64,000 bases of DNA from Anaerovibrio lipolyticus LB2005 (GTDB lineage Bacteria > Bacillota > Negativicutes > Selenomonadales > Selenomonadaceae). Each line of letters begins with the position of its first letter. Position 1 is the stretch's first letter. Below the pieces are notes generated by a model. The model ran no database searches. It was not told the DNA's origin and was given only the letters and a program-made list of their open reading frames with translations. The stretch is taken from assembly GCF_000621545.1 (NCBI RefSeq), contig NZ_JHYA01000012.1:61382-125381 (forward strand). Direction: 5' to 3'. Of the stretch, positions 36,569 to 45,650 are shown one piece after another. Both the position numbers and the translations under genes were made by a program.

Positions 36569-37315
36569 CTAACGGGAAATTTCCACGTTGTTCTTATCAA
36601 TAACTTTTCCCCTGACCACCTTGTTGGAAGCCAGGTTTTTTACGTTTATATAGTCACCCTCACGGCCATTTTCCATAGCCTTACCCTGAGTGGTCACCCG
36701 AATGCCATTAACCACTGCTGTGAGATCTATCAAATCTCCAGAATGGATTATCACCGCATTCTGAATATTTCTGGAGGTAACAATCTCCCCCTGGCCGATG
36801 CCACGACGGGCCACCTTGCCAAGCACCTGCTTTACATCAGTAAAATAGGTCCAGTTTTCCCCCTTGTACTCACGCTCATCAATACGTAGGTCCTGTGCTG
36901 TGATTTCCGTGCCCTGTACCAGCTGCTTATTGGCCACCACCATCATATCGTAGGCCCGCACCCGCATGAGGCACCTCATGGTAGTATACTTACTGCCATT
37001 TAAAAGCACATCCACATTTACCAAGGTTCCTTTACTAAAACGAACCCCATTGGGAAGGACAACTCTGTAGGATATACGCCCCTCCGGGAGCCTAAGTCCC
37101 GCTGGGACATTAATGGGCTCGATGGTATGTCGCCGGGTCTCTCCCCCATTTTGCATATAATCCTCAATACCAATCGTCGCCTGCTGAATCAGAGTCTCCC
37201 TCACTATCACCTGAGGTAATTGAGCTGTTGGGGCAACTACCACCTTGGCTCCTTCGGAAGCCGACATAGGCAGTAGCAAACAAACTGCCAATAATAAGCC
37301 AAGGATTTTATTCAT
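36569..37315 (-). CDS. flgA: Flagella basal body P-ring formation protein FlgA
   Basis: A 248-residue periplasmic chaperone for P-ring assembly. Signal peptide (1-22), then a variable N-terminal part and the SAF domain (about 115-245) with QLVQGTEITAQDLRI and the C-terminal NLASNKVVRGKVID. Its ATG overlaps the flgG stop by one base (TGATG), so the two are translationally coupled. Confidence 0.9.
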   Translation of the reverse strand: MNKILGLLLAVCLLLPMSASEGAKVVVAPTAQLPQVIVRETLIQQATIGIEDYMQNGGETRRHTIEPINVPAGLRLPEGRISYRVVLPNGVRFSKGTLVNVDVLLNGSKYTTMRCLMRVRAYDMMVVANKQLVQGTEITAQDLRIDEREYKGENWTYFTDVKQVLGKVARRGIGQGEIVTSRNIQNAVIIHSGDLIDLTAVVNGIRVTTQGKAMENGREGDYINVKNLASNKVVRGKVIDKNNVEISR

Positions 37316-38106
37316 CAGCGCTTTAACCCGTTGGCAATCTCCAGCATGGAGTCGGAGGTAGTAATAGCCTTGGAGTTGGACTCATATGCACGCTGAGCCA
37401 CAATCATATTAACCATTTCGTCTACAATCTGAACTGCAGACATTTCCAGCGCACTCTGAATAAGAGTACCAGTACCATCTGTACCAGGGTTATTTTCAAG
37501 AGGCCCGCCAGATGCAGCAGATTCAATAAACATATTTTTACCAATGGCGGTCAGACCAGCAGGATTTAAAAATCTGGCCAAGGTAATCTGACCAACAACG
37601 GTAGGAACACCACCTGCCGGAGTATCAGAAACCGCACCAGTGGAAGAAATCGTTATACTGTCAGATGGTGCATTGGCATCAAACTGAATATTGTTTGTCA
37701 GCTGATAACCATCAGTAGTAACCAGATTGCGGTCCGCATCCAGCTTAAAGGAACCATCTCTTGTATAGGCAGTGGTCCCATCAGGGAGAAGAATCTGGAA
37801 GAAGCCCTCACCCTCAATGGCTATATCAGTAACATTATCTGTAACCTGAATATTACCCTGGGTAAAAACACGGGTAGTAGCGGAAAACTTGGAACCAAGA
37901 CCAATCTGCACAGGAGTTGGGAACATGGTACCATCACCGCTTTCAGCACCACCAGCCCGCAGTGTCTGATAAATCAAATCCTGAAATTCAGCACGCTGTG
38001 GCTTGGCACCATAGGTATTAACATTGGCGATGTTATGGGAAAGTACATCCATCTGTTTCTGTTCGCCCTTCATTCCTGAAGCAGCGGACCATAATGATCT
38101 CATCAT
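37315..38106 (-). CDS. flgG: Flagellar distal rod protein FlgG (FlhP-like)
   Basis: A 263-residue rod/hook family protein. The N-terminal block MRSLWSAASGMKGEQKQMD with the NNIANVNT-type motif (SHNIANVNTYG) and the C-terminal EMVNMIVAQRAYESNSKA are diagnostic. It builds the distal rod that passes the P and L rings, whose genes follow. Confidence 0.93.
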   Translation of the reverse strand: MMRSLWSAASGMKGEQKQMDVLSHNIANVNTYGAKPQRAEFQDLIYQTLRAGGAESGDGTMFPTPVQIGLGSKFSATTRVFTQGNIQVTDNVTDIAIEGEGFFQILLPDGTTAYTRDGSFKLDADRNLVTTDGYQLTNNIQFDANAPSDSITISSTGAVSDTPAGGVPTVVGQITLARFLNPAGLTAIGKNMFIESAASGGPLENNPGTDGTGTLIQSALEMSAVQIVDEMVNMIVAQRAYESNSKAITTSDSMLEIANGLKR

Positions 38107-38224
38107 AAGGCAAAAACCTCCATTTTACAAACAGACAAAAAAACACTAATTTCTCTTATCTTAGTATATCGTCAAAACATTATATATACTTAATGGTTAC
38201 ATTAGGAAACCATTAAAACCACAC

Positions 38225-39034
38225 TTACATATTGCGTCCTACTTCGTTGACGGATTTTTCCAGCATGGTATCCTGGGTAACCACAGCCCTGGAGTTAGCC
38301 TCATAGGAACGGTAGTTTGTAATCAAATTTACCATTTCGGAAACCACATTGGTATTGGAACGCTCCAGCATTCCCTGCTGAATTTCTCCAGTGGCATTCA
38401 TACGACGCGGATTGCCATTGGTGCGATAGAGGTTATCCCCCTGCTTCATCATCACCTGGTCCCCACCCTGGAACTGGAACAGACCGATCTGGGCTATAGG
38501 CACATTATCGTTCATGGTGATATTTCCATTAGGGCCTACGATAATGGTAGTAGCCTCATCCGGAATATCAATTGGACGTCCTCTGTCATCCAACACATTG
38601 TAGCCATTGACGTTTACCAGTCGTCCCGTGGAGGAGCGGTAGAAATTACCATCTCTGGTATATCTCTGCCCCTGAGGGGTATTCACCATGAAATAGCCCT
38701 CGCCGGAAATAGCCAAATCGAAAGGATTGCCTGTAGTCTGGAAAGAGCCCTGGGAGTGGTCAGTTACGATTTCATCTATTTCAGAACCCAGGCCCAACTC
38801 GCCGATAACAGGAGCATTGTTATTGAGAGAAAAGCCTTTAAAAGTAGTAACATCCCTCTGAACCTTGGACATATCATCTATTCTATGAATGAGCATTGGC
38901 TCAAATTCCTTGCTCACTGCATCATCCCGCTTAAAGCCAGTGGTATTGGCATTTGCCAGATTATTGGCAATGGTGTCTGTACGATATGACTCTGTAATCA
39001 TACCCGTAGCAGCGGTATAAAGTCCTCGCCACAT
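38225..39034 (-). CDS. flgF: Flagellar proximal rod protein FlgF (FlhO-like)
   Basis: A 269-residue rod protein with MWRGLYTAATGM, ANNLANANTTGFK and the C-terminal EMVNLITNYRSYEANSRAV. It is separated by 118 nt from flgG; in that gap no gene is seen. The order mbl-flgF-flgG matches mbl-flhO-flhP of Bacillus, a Firmicutes arrangement preserved here in a diderm. Confidence 0.9.
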   Translation of the reverse strand: MWRGLYTAATGMITESYRTDTIANNLANANTTGFKRDDAVSKEFEPMLIHRIDDMSKVQRDVTTFKGFSLNNNAPVIGELGLGSEIDEIVTDHSQGSFQTTGNPFDLAISGEGYFMVNTPQGQRYTRDGNFYRSSTGRLVNVNGYNVLDDRGRPIDIPDEATTIIVGPNGNITMNDNVPIAQIGLFQFQGGDQVMMKQGDNLYRTNGNPRRMNATGEIQQGMLERSNTNVVSEMVNLITNYRSYEANSRAVVTQDTMLEKSVNEVGRNM

Positions 39035-39059
39035 ACTAAGTCCTCCTCTTTAAATCGCC

Positions 39060-40082
39060 TTATTTTCTCCAGAAAGACATGGACTTCTTGTCGTCCAATT
39101 TATCAATATTATCAAGGGCCTTGCCGGTACCTAATGCCACACAGGACAGGGCATCGTCAGCCAGCCCAACAGGAATTCTGGTCTCACGGTGAATCAGGTC
39201 ATCAAGGCCATACAACATGGCACCGCCGCCGGTCAGAACAATGCCTCTGTCCATAATATCCGCCGCCAGCTCAGGAGGGCACTCCTCCAACACCTTCTTC
39301 ACGCATTCCACAATTTTGGTAACAGGATCTTTTAGGGCTTCTGCCACCTGATCAGTGGTAACCTCCACCAGCTTAGGCAAGCCACTGAGCATATCACGGC
39401 CCTTAACCTCCATTTTCCCATTACGGGAACCCTGGAAGGCAGCGCCAATGGATACCTTTATGTCCTCAGCAGTACGCTCACCAATCATCAGATTGAAGTT
39501 ACGTTTTACGTAGTCAATGATGGCCTCATCGAAGCTGTCACCGGCAGTTCTCAGACTATCACTGGCTACAATACCACCCAGACTGATGACAGCCACATCT
39601 GTGGTACCACCACCAATATCCACCACCATACAGCCATAGGCCTCGGAAATATCAAGGCCAGCACCTAAGGCCGCTGCCAAAGGCTCCTCGATAAGGAAGG
39701 TCTTTCTGGCCCCGGCCTGCTCTGCTGCCTCCTGCACGGCACGCTGCTCCACCATGGTAACTCCTGATGGAACGCAAATCATAATGCGGGGACGAAATAC
39801 AAAGCTACGGCCTGTAACCTTTTCAATAAAATAACGAAGCATTGCCTCGGTAATGTCATAGTCACTGATAACGCCTTCGCGCAATGGGCGAATGGCCACA
39901 ATATTTCCAGGGGTACGGCCAATCATGCGACGGGCATCCTCACCTACGGCCAAGACCCTGTTGGTATCACGGTCCACTGCTACCACAGATGGCTCCCGCA
40001 GCACTACGCCCTTGCCCTTTATGTATATCAAAACATTTGCAGTACCTAAATCAACGCCAATATCCATTGACATGCCAAACAT
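39060..40082 (-). CDS. mbl: Rod-shape determining actin homolog MreB/Mbl
   Basis: A 340-residue MreB-family actin. Phosphate loops GVDLGTANV and VDIGGGTTDVAVISLGG, the adenosine motif GIVLTGGGAMLYGLDDLI, and VCVPSGVT-type block are present. It organises lateral wall synthesis beneath the inner membrane. Synteny with flgF-flgG supports the Mbl branch; sequence alone does not settle MreB against Mbl. GGAAG precedes the ATG by 8 nt. Confidence 0.92.
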   Translation of the reverse strand: MFGMSMDIGVDLGTANVLIYIKGKGVVLREPSVVAVDRDTNRVLAVGEDARRMIGRTPGNIVAIRPLREGVISDYDITEAMLRYFIEKVTGRSFVFRPRIMICVPSGVTMVEQRAVQEAAEQAGARKTFLIEEPLAAALGAGLDISEAYGCMVVDIGGGTTDVAVISLGGIVASDSLRTAGDSFDEAIIDYVKRNFNLMIGERTAEDIKVSIGAAFQGSRNGKMEVKGRDMLSGLPKLVEVTTDQVAEALKDPVTKIVECVKKVLEECPPELAADIMDRGIVLTGGGAMLYGLDDLIHRETRIPVGLADDALSCVALGTGKALDNIDKLDDKKSMSFWRK

Positions 40083-40186
40083 TAAAACATCTTCCTTCCA
40101 TCTATATATAGGCGCACTAAATACACCTCGCCTATTTTTATCGATATATAATTACTATAATATAATCACGAAAAGATTTCAATAAA

Positions 40187-40217
40187 AATCAGGTGCAGTT
40201 TCAAACTGCACCTGATT
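40187..40217 (-). terminator. Terminator overlapping the end of the O-antigen ligase gene
   Basis: A perfect palindrome (AATCAGGTGCAGTT and its complement, 31 nt in all) followed on the minus strand by TTTATT. The hairpin includes the last codons and the TGA stop of the ligase gene. Confidence 0.85.
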
Positions 40218-41412
40218 GTATTTCATCATCTTTTATTTTAGTCCATTGATAGCTTAGCCCCAGTCCAAACCAGAACAACTTCATAACTATGGAATCTCCC
40301 ATCGTATATTCCGTAGCCCCCTGTAGCATTATGCCTAAAAAAATCGCCATAAATGTTAAATATCCAATATTATTATATTTTTTCCAGCCCTTTGCACAAT
40401 AAACGATGGTCCCCAACCACCAAATACATACAGCTACTGCTCCAGGATAGCCACTTTCTGCCATCACATGAAAAAAATTACTATGGGCATGAGTCAGTCT
40501 ACGCTCTTCAGCCTCAGGAAGAATATATTTTGTCTGATACTGCTCTCTAAAGCACCCATAGCCTACACCAGTAAGCGGATAATCCGCCGTCATATTTCGG
40601 GCACTTTGCCACAAATACAGTCGTTCCCGATTACTTCTGTTTTCGTATGTTTGCGTCATACTTGCAACTCGCTGCTGCATCCAAGGCACATTATTTACTA
40701 TACACCCCAGTGCTATTCCAAACAACAAGAATACTACCAATACTTTAAGTTTATTCTTTGCATATATTATCGATGTTACGCAAACAGTAATGACCACAGC
40801 CAGCCATGCACCTCGTGTGCCATTATAAATCATTCCCAAAACAGATATGAACAAGGCTATTATCAACCACAATCTATATCTTTTCTTACACTCCATTACC
40901 AGCAAAGTCAGTACCGGTATCCACATAGACATCATACCAGCAGTCATCATAATACCAATTAGCCCGGGAGCCCGTCCACGAGATCCTTCATCATCAACCA
41001 CCCCGTAAGTTTGTAAAATACACATTATAGCATTAATAATTATAGATCCCCCAACCAGCATGCCCAATTTTATCAATCTAGTCTTGTCCCGCACAAACAT
41101 CAATACTAACAAAAAAGGGACAATTCTATTTACATAGTGATTAAATAACTCATCATAACTCGTTAGTATATCTAAAGAGAAAAGGCTTGTGATAACCATT
41201 ACACCAACAAAAAGAAAAAATGGCTTTCCCAGATCCTTATCCACCTTTAACCGTTCCCGCCAATCATCATGTTTTTTCGCCAAACGGACCACCGCTGCCG
41301 CCACAGCCAATCCCAAAAAAACATTACTACCAGCAATAGTCACATTGGACAGCAAAGCATACCCTCCCAAGAAATAGAATATCCATTTTTCTATTTTTGC
41401 TGTTGTGTCCAT
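40201..41412 (-). CDS. O-antigen ligase family membrane protein
   Basis: A 403-residue polytopic protein with about 10-12 membrane helices and the Wzy_C/WaaL block NGTRGAWLAVV, followed by a periplasmic loop (about 235-320) with RERLYLWQSARNM and a conserved HAHSNFFHVMAE-like segment (THAHSNFFH). Such proteins join O-polysaccharide to lipid A core (WaaL) or polymerise it (Wzy). WaaL is favoured, given the LPS genes nearby, but Wzy cannot be excluded. Single gene with its own terminator. Confidence 0.8.
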   Translation of the reverse strand: MDTTAKIEKWIFYFLGGYALLSNVTIAGSNVFLGLAVAAAVVRLAKKHDDWRERLKVDKDLGKPFFLFVGVMVITSLFSLDILTSYDELFNHYVNRIVPFLLVLMFVRDKTRLIKLGMLVGGSIIINAIMCILQTYGVVDDEGSRGRAPGLIGIMMTAGMMSMWIPVLTLLVMECKKRYRLWLIIALFISVLGMIYNGTRGAWLAVVITVCVTSIIYAKNKLKVLVVFLLFGIALGCIVNNVPWMQQRVASMTQTYENRSNRERLYLWQSARNMTADYPLTGVGYGCFREQYQTKYILPEAEERRLTHAHSNFFHVMAESGYPGAVAVCIWWLGTIVYCAKGWKKYNNIGYLTFMAIFLGIMLQGATEYTMGDSIVMKLFWFGLGLSYQWTKIKDDEIQSGAV

Positions 41413-41440
41413 TAATACACCTCATTGTTTAACATTAAAA

Positions 41441-41470
41441 TCCGCTACCAGCCCAAAGGCCGGTAACGGA
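41441..41470 (-). terminator. Intrinsic terminator after sucD
   Basis: TCCGTTACCGGCC-TTTG-GGCTGGTAGCGGA on the minus strand, followed by TTTTAATG; lies 46 nt past the sucD stop. Confidence 0.85.
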
Positions 41471-41515
41471 CCTAAATTTGAATTTGCTATTAAATTCTAC
41501 ATCATTTAGATGATA

Positions 41516-42418
41516 TTAGCAAGTGTGGCACTCATCATAGATGCCGGCTTCCTTCAGCTTCTTAACCACAGTCTCACCCATGGTAGCTACGGTCTCAGCT
41601 ACTGGAATACCAACAGCATTCAAAGCCTTAATCTTGTCAGCTGCAGTACCCTTGCCACCAGCGATAATTGCACCAGCATGGCCCATACGTTTTCCTGGAG
41701 GCGCCTGAACACCAGAGATGAAGGCAATAACAGGCTTCTTCATGTTCTCCTTGATCCACTGGGCAGCCTCTTCCTCTGCAGTACCGCCGATTTCACCAAT
41801 CATCATAATAGCCTTGGTTTCGTCATCCTCATTAAAGAGCTTCAGAGCATCGATGAAGTCAGTACCCTTAATAGGGTCACCACCAATACCGATGGCTGTA
41901 GTCTGGCCGATACCAGCGTTGGAAAGCTGGAAGGTAGCCTCGTAAGTCAGGGTACCGGAGCGGGAGATAACACCTACATGGCCCTTCTTATGGATGTAGC
42001 CAGGGATAATACCCATCTTGGCCTCATCAACGGTGAGAATACCAGGACAGTTTGGACCGATAAGACGGGTCTTCTTGCCCTCCATGTAGCGACGAACCTT
42101 AATCATATCCTGAACAGGAACATGCTCGGTGATACATACCACCAAATCCAGCTCAGCCTCAACACCTTCCATAATGGAATCAGCAGCGAAGCGGGCAGGA
42201 ACGAAAATTACAGAAGCAGTGGCACCAGTTGCCTTTACTGCATCCTCTACTGTATCAAATACAGGAACTCCCTCTACAGTCTGACCAGCCTTGCCTGGAG
42301 TAACTCCAGCCACAATGTTGGTACCATATTCCAGCATCTGCTTGGTATGGAAGGCTGCAGTTTTACCAGTTATACCCTGTACAATTACCTTTGTATCCTT
42401 ATTAATCAAAACACCCAT
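41516..42418 (-). CDS. sucD: Succinate-CoA ligase, alpha subunit
   Basis: A 300-residue alpha subunit with an N-terminal CoA-binding Rossmann domain ([18 protein letters not shown]) and the phospho-His loop [17 protein letters not shown]. With SucC it interconverts succinyl-CoA and succinate with ATP or GTP. In succinate/propionate fermenters such as Selenomonas it links the methylmalonyl route to energy gain. Starts 14 nt after sucC. Confidence 0.95.
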   Translation of the reverse strand: MGVLINKDTKVIVQGITGKTAAFHTKQMLEYGTNIVAGVTPGKAGQTVEGVPVFDTVEDAVKATGATASVIFVPARFAADSIMEGVEAELDLVVCITEHVPVQDMIKVRRYMEGKKTRLIGPNCPGILTVDEAKMGIIPGYIHKKGHVGVISRSGTLTYEATFQLSNAGIGQTTAIGIGGDPIKGTDFIDALKLFNEDDETKAIMMIGEIGGTAEEEAAQWIKENMKKPVIAFISGVQAPPGKRMGHAGAIIAGGKGTAADKIKALNAVGIPVAETVATMGETVVKKLKEAGIYDECHTC

Positions 42419-42432
42419 TTCAGCAGACCTCC

Positions 42433-43632
42433 TTAGTTCTTCTTAGCTTCTTCAACGCGCTTAACGATATCCTGAGCACCGCCCTCCATGGTAGGAGCCA
42501 TGAATACGTTCTTAACAGGCTTCTCGGTGAGAATCTGACGACCGCGCTCAACATTGGTACCTTCGAGTCGAACAACTACTGGAACTGGGATGCCATCCTG
42601 ACCGGTCTTCTCAGCAATAATCTGAGCAGCCTTCTGGATGCCTTCAGCGATAACATCGCACTTGTTGATACCACCAAAGATATTTACGAAAATACCCTTG
42701 GCCTGGCCACCATCAAGCATAATCTCAAATGCGGTGGCAATCTTTTCTGGGGTGGAGCTACCTCCTACATCCAGGAAGTTTGCTGGCTCACCGCCATAAT
42801 ACTTCAAAATATCTACAGTTGCCATAGCAAGACCAGCACCGTTAACCATGCAGGCCACGTCGCCACCAAGGTTAACATAGTTCAGGCCCTCATTGGAAGC
42901 CCACAGCTCCTTAGGATCCTCTTCGGTCTCATCACGAAGCTCCACAATATCAGGATGACGGAAAAGTCCGCTGTCATCAAAGTTCAGCTTGGCATCAAGG
43001 CAAATAACATCGTCCTCAGCGGTAACAACCAATGGGTTAATCTCAACCTGGCTGCAATCCTTGCCAATAAATGCGTTGTACAGCTTAATCATGGTAGCAG
43101 AAGCCTTTTTGATAGCCTCTGGCTTAAAGTGCATCTTGTAAGCCATGCGGGTTGCCTGGAATGGAGCAAGACCAATAGCTGGGTCAATGTACTCCTTAAT
43201 AATCTTTTCAGGGGACTCAGCAGCCACCTTCTCGATTTCCATACCGCCCTCTTCGGAACCGATCATAACGATCTTGGCAGTAGAACGGTCATTAACAAAG
43301 CTTAGGTAATACTCTTTTGCTATATTGGAGCCTTCCTCAATGAGAAGACGATTAACCTTCTTACCGTCCGGACCAGTCTGGTGGGTAACCAGAATCTTGC
43401 CCAAAAGCTCGGTAGCATAAGCCTTAACCTCATCCAGATTCTTGGCAATCTTAACGCCACCGGCCTTTCCACGACCACCAGCATGAATCTGTGCCTTAAC
43501 AACAGTTACCTTAGAGCCCAGCTCCTTGGCAGCCGCTACTGCCTCATCAACAGTGAAGGCTGGCTTGCCATTTGGCACATTAACACCAAATTGTCTCAGG
43601 ACCTCTTTGCTCTGATACTCATGAATGTTCAT
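42433..43632 (-). CDS. sucC: Succinate-CoA ligase, beta subunit
   Basis: A 399-residue beta subunit with the ATP-grasp domain ([20 protein letters not shown] start, [12 protein letters not shown]) and the C-terminal ligase half with [20 protein letters not shown] lies 9-10 nt before the ATG. It forms a two-gene operon with sucD. Confidence 0.96.
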   Translation of the reverse strand: MNIHEYQSKEVLRQFGVNVPNGKPAFTVDEAVAAAKELGSKVTVVKAQIHAGGRGKAGGVKIAKNLDEVKAYATELLGKILVTHQTGPDGKKVNRLLIEEGSNIAKEYYLSFVNDRSTAKIVMIGSEEGGMEIEKVAAESPEKIIKEYIDPAIGLAPFQATRMAYKMHFKPEAIKKASATMIKLYNAFIGKDCSQVEINPLVVTAEDDVICLDAKLNFDDSGLFRHPDIVELRDETEEDPKELWASNEGLNYVNLGGDVACMVNGAGLAMATVDILKYYGGEPANFLDVGGSSTPEKIATAFEIMLDGGQAKGIFVNIFGGINKCDVIAEGIQKAAQIIAEKTGQDGIPVPVVVRLEGTNVERGRQILTEKPVKNVFMAPTMEGGAQDIVKRVEEAKKN

Positions 43633-43755
43633 CTTTTCTGTCCTCCTCTATTTTACCCCGTAATGTATAACAATATACCCTTGCTAACAAATACATCATA
43701 TAACTTTTTGGGGAAAATGTCTACTTTTATCTGTTTTTCTTCTAAAAATAGGAAA

Positions 43756-43793
43756 AAGTTGGGTAATTCGTTTGACAAACTCTCACCCAACTT
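43756..43793 (-). terminator. Terminator after the EAL regulator
   Basis: AAGTTGGGTGAGAG...TTACCCAACTT on the minus strand with TTTTTCCTATTTTT following. It lies 8 nt past the stop codon of the regulator gene. Confidence 0.8.
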
Positions 43794-43801
43794 CTCCAAT
43801 A

Positions 43802-45496
43802 TTATTCTGCTATCAGCTTATCCATAAATTCATCTGCTGCCATAGGTCTGGCGTAGTAATAGCCCTGTATCAGTCTACAGCCAATGTCCCTCAAAAAGCT
43901 CACCTGAGGCTCAGTTTCCACTCCCTCGGCTATTACCTGCATCCCCAAATCATGGGCCATGTTCACCACGCTCTTCATAATGGTAGCTGCCCGTTGGGAG
44001 GTTTCAATATCCTGCACGAACTTCATATCCAGCTTTAATACATCCGCTGTAATATTTTTCAGCATATTAAGGGATGAATAGCCACTGCCGAAGTCATCCA
44101 TTAGCACCGTAAGTCCCGCATTTTTTAGTCGCCGTAAAATCTTCAGCATCTGACCTGGATTGTCCACATAAGCTGATTCTGTCATTTCAATTCGCAGCAT
44201 CCACGGCTCCAAATCATATTTCCCCAAAAGGGAGGTCATATAATCCACAAAATTATGGTCGTACATATTCACTCTGGACACATTAACCGAAACTGGCACC
44301 ACATCCAAGCCATTATCCCGCTGACGGCTGAGGAAGCGACAGGCCGACTCCCAGGCAAAACGATCCAGCCTGGTTACAAAGCCGTTCTTCTCAAAGACAG
44401 GAATAAACACTCCTGGGCTTATCATGCCACGCTGGGGATGATTCCAACGGATAAGTGCCTCTGCTGATTTAATTTTATTCGTAGCGGAATCATAAATAGG
44501 CTGAAGGAAAATACAGAAGTTATTGTTATCCAGGGCACCTTCCATATCCCGCACCAGCATCTGCTCCTCCATAAGGGCGGTTCTAAGCTGCTCGTCGTAA
44601 TAGGCAAACCTTCTGTTGTAATTTCCCTTTACTGTATTCATGGCCATGTGGGCCCTGTCCAGCATCTTGTTTACCGTTAGATAAACATTATCTACGGTGA
44701 ATACGCCGGCATAAAACATAATGCTTCTATATACAGCCAAGGAACGCATAACTGCATCCAGCCCCTGAATAACCAGCTCCATATCCAAGGCATTTTCCGG
44801 CATACAGATAGCAAAATGGTCAGCAGAAAGTCTAGCCGCCAACCCACGATTACCCACAACAGTCTTAAAGTAGGCCGCTGCTGTCTTTAATATCATATCT
44901 CCCGTTTCCATATTAAAGAGCTCGTTTATTACCTTAAAGCAGCTGATATCAAGATACACTATGCAATACTGGGTTGCCCTGTTTTCCTGTATCATCTCCG
45001 CAGTTTTTGCCAGCATGGTATGGTGGTTGTAAAGGCCAGTGAGCTGGTCTGTTTCTATAAGGGTCTGCATGGCACTGATTTTTTCCGCCTGAAGGCGCTG
45101 GCGTTCTTTGCGCCATTCGTTTTCCTGCCGTGCCATTACATTCCGTACCCGGCACTGCACCACAATAGGATTATATGGTTTAGTAATAAAATCAGCTGCC
45201 CCGTTTTCCAAGGCCTGAATTTCGCTGTTCAGTAATCCTTGGGAGGTAGTCACCACCACAGGAATATGCTGGAATCTTGGGTGCTTATGAAGCACAGCCA
45301 AAAGCTCCATCCCCCCCATTACCGGCATGATTAAATCCAAGAGTATAATATCCACATTACGGGTCTCCAGAATATCCAGTGCCTCTTTGCCATTGGGGGC
45401 CTCCAATATTTCATATTCGTTTTGGAAAAACTGGGAAAGTATGGCCCTATTTATTTCCACATCATCTACTATAAGCATTACGGATCTATCATTCAT
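43802..45496 (-). CDS. Response regulator with degenerate GGDEF and intact EAL domain
   Basis: A 564-residue regulator from the ATG at 45496 (GGGGTGG 6 nt upstream; the longer open frame to 45574 lacks a well-placed site). REC domain 5-120 with phospho-acceptor D54 in LLDLIMP. GGDEF domain about 145-300, where the catalytic loop reads LSADHF, so cyclase activity should be lost. EAL domain about 310-560 with AEALIRW, VSVNVSR, DDFGSGYSSL, KLDMKFV and VIAEGVET intact. It should hydrolyse cyclic di-GMP when phosphorylated, lowering it to favour motility. No kinase gene is adjacent. Confidence 0.88.
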   Translation of the reverse strand: MNDRSVMLIVDDVEINRAILSQFFQNEYEILEAPNGKEALDILETRNVDIILLDLIMPVMGGMELLAVLHKHPRFQHIPVVVTTSQGLLNSEIQALENGAADFITKPYNPIVVQCRVRNVMARQENEWRKERQRLQAEKISAMQTLIETDQLTGLYNHHTMLAKTAEMIQENRATQYCIVYLDISCFKVINELFNMETGDMILKTAAAYFKTVVGNRGLAARLSADHFAICMPENALDMELVIQGLDAVMRSLAVYRSIMFYAGVFTVDNVYLTVNKMLDRAHMAMNTVKGNYNRRFAYYDEQLRTALMEEQMLVRDMEGALDNNNFCIFLQPIYDSATNKIKSAEALIRWNHPQRGMISPGVFIPVFEKNGFVTRLDRFAWESACRFLSRQRDNGLDVVPVSVNVSRVNMYDHNFVDYMTSLLGKYDLEPWMLRIEMTESAYVDNPGQMLKILRRLKNAGLTVLMDDFGSGYSSLNMLKNITADVLKLDMKFVQDIETSQRAATIMKSVVNMAHDLGMQVIAEGVETEPQVSFLRDIGCRLIQGYYYARPMAADEFMDKLIAE

Positions 45497-45582
45497 AATA
45501 TCCACCCCGTTCCACTGTAGATATTCCACAAATCCCTCCATATTCCTTTTAACCAATAAAAAAAGTAACAACAAACAAAAAA

Positions 45583-45610
45583 CCTGCTGACAGCTTTACC
45601 TGTCAGCAGG
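45583..45610 (-). terminator. Strong intrinsic terminator after ompM
   Basis: CCTGCTGACAG-GTAAAG-CTGTCAGCAGG, a perfect 11 bp stem followed by TTTTTTGTTTGTTG on the minus strand, 41 nt past the ompM stop. Confidence 0.92.
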
Positions 45611-45650
45611 TCTATTTGTTTAGTTAGTAACTATTTCTTTCTAATTTAGA

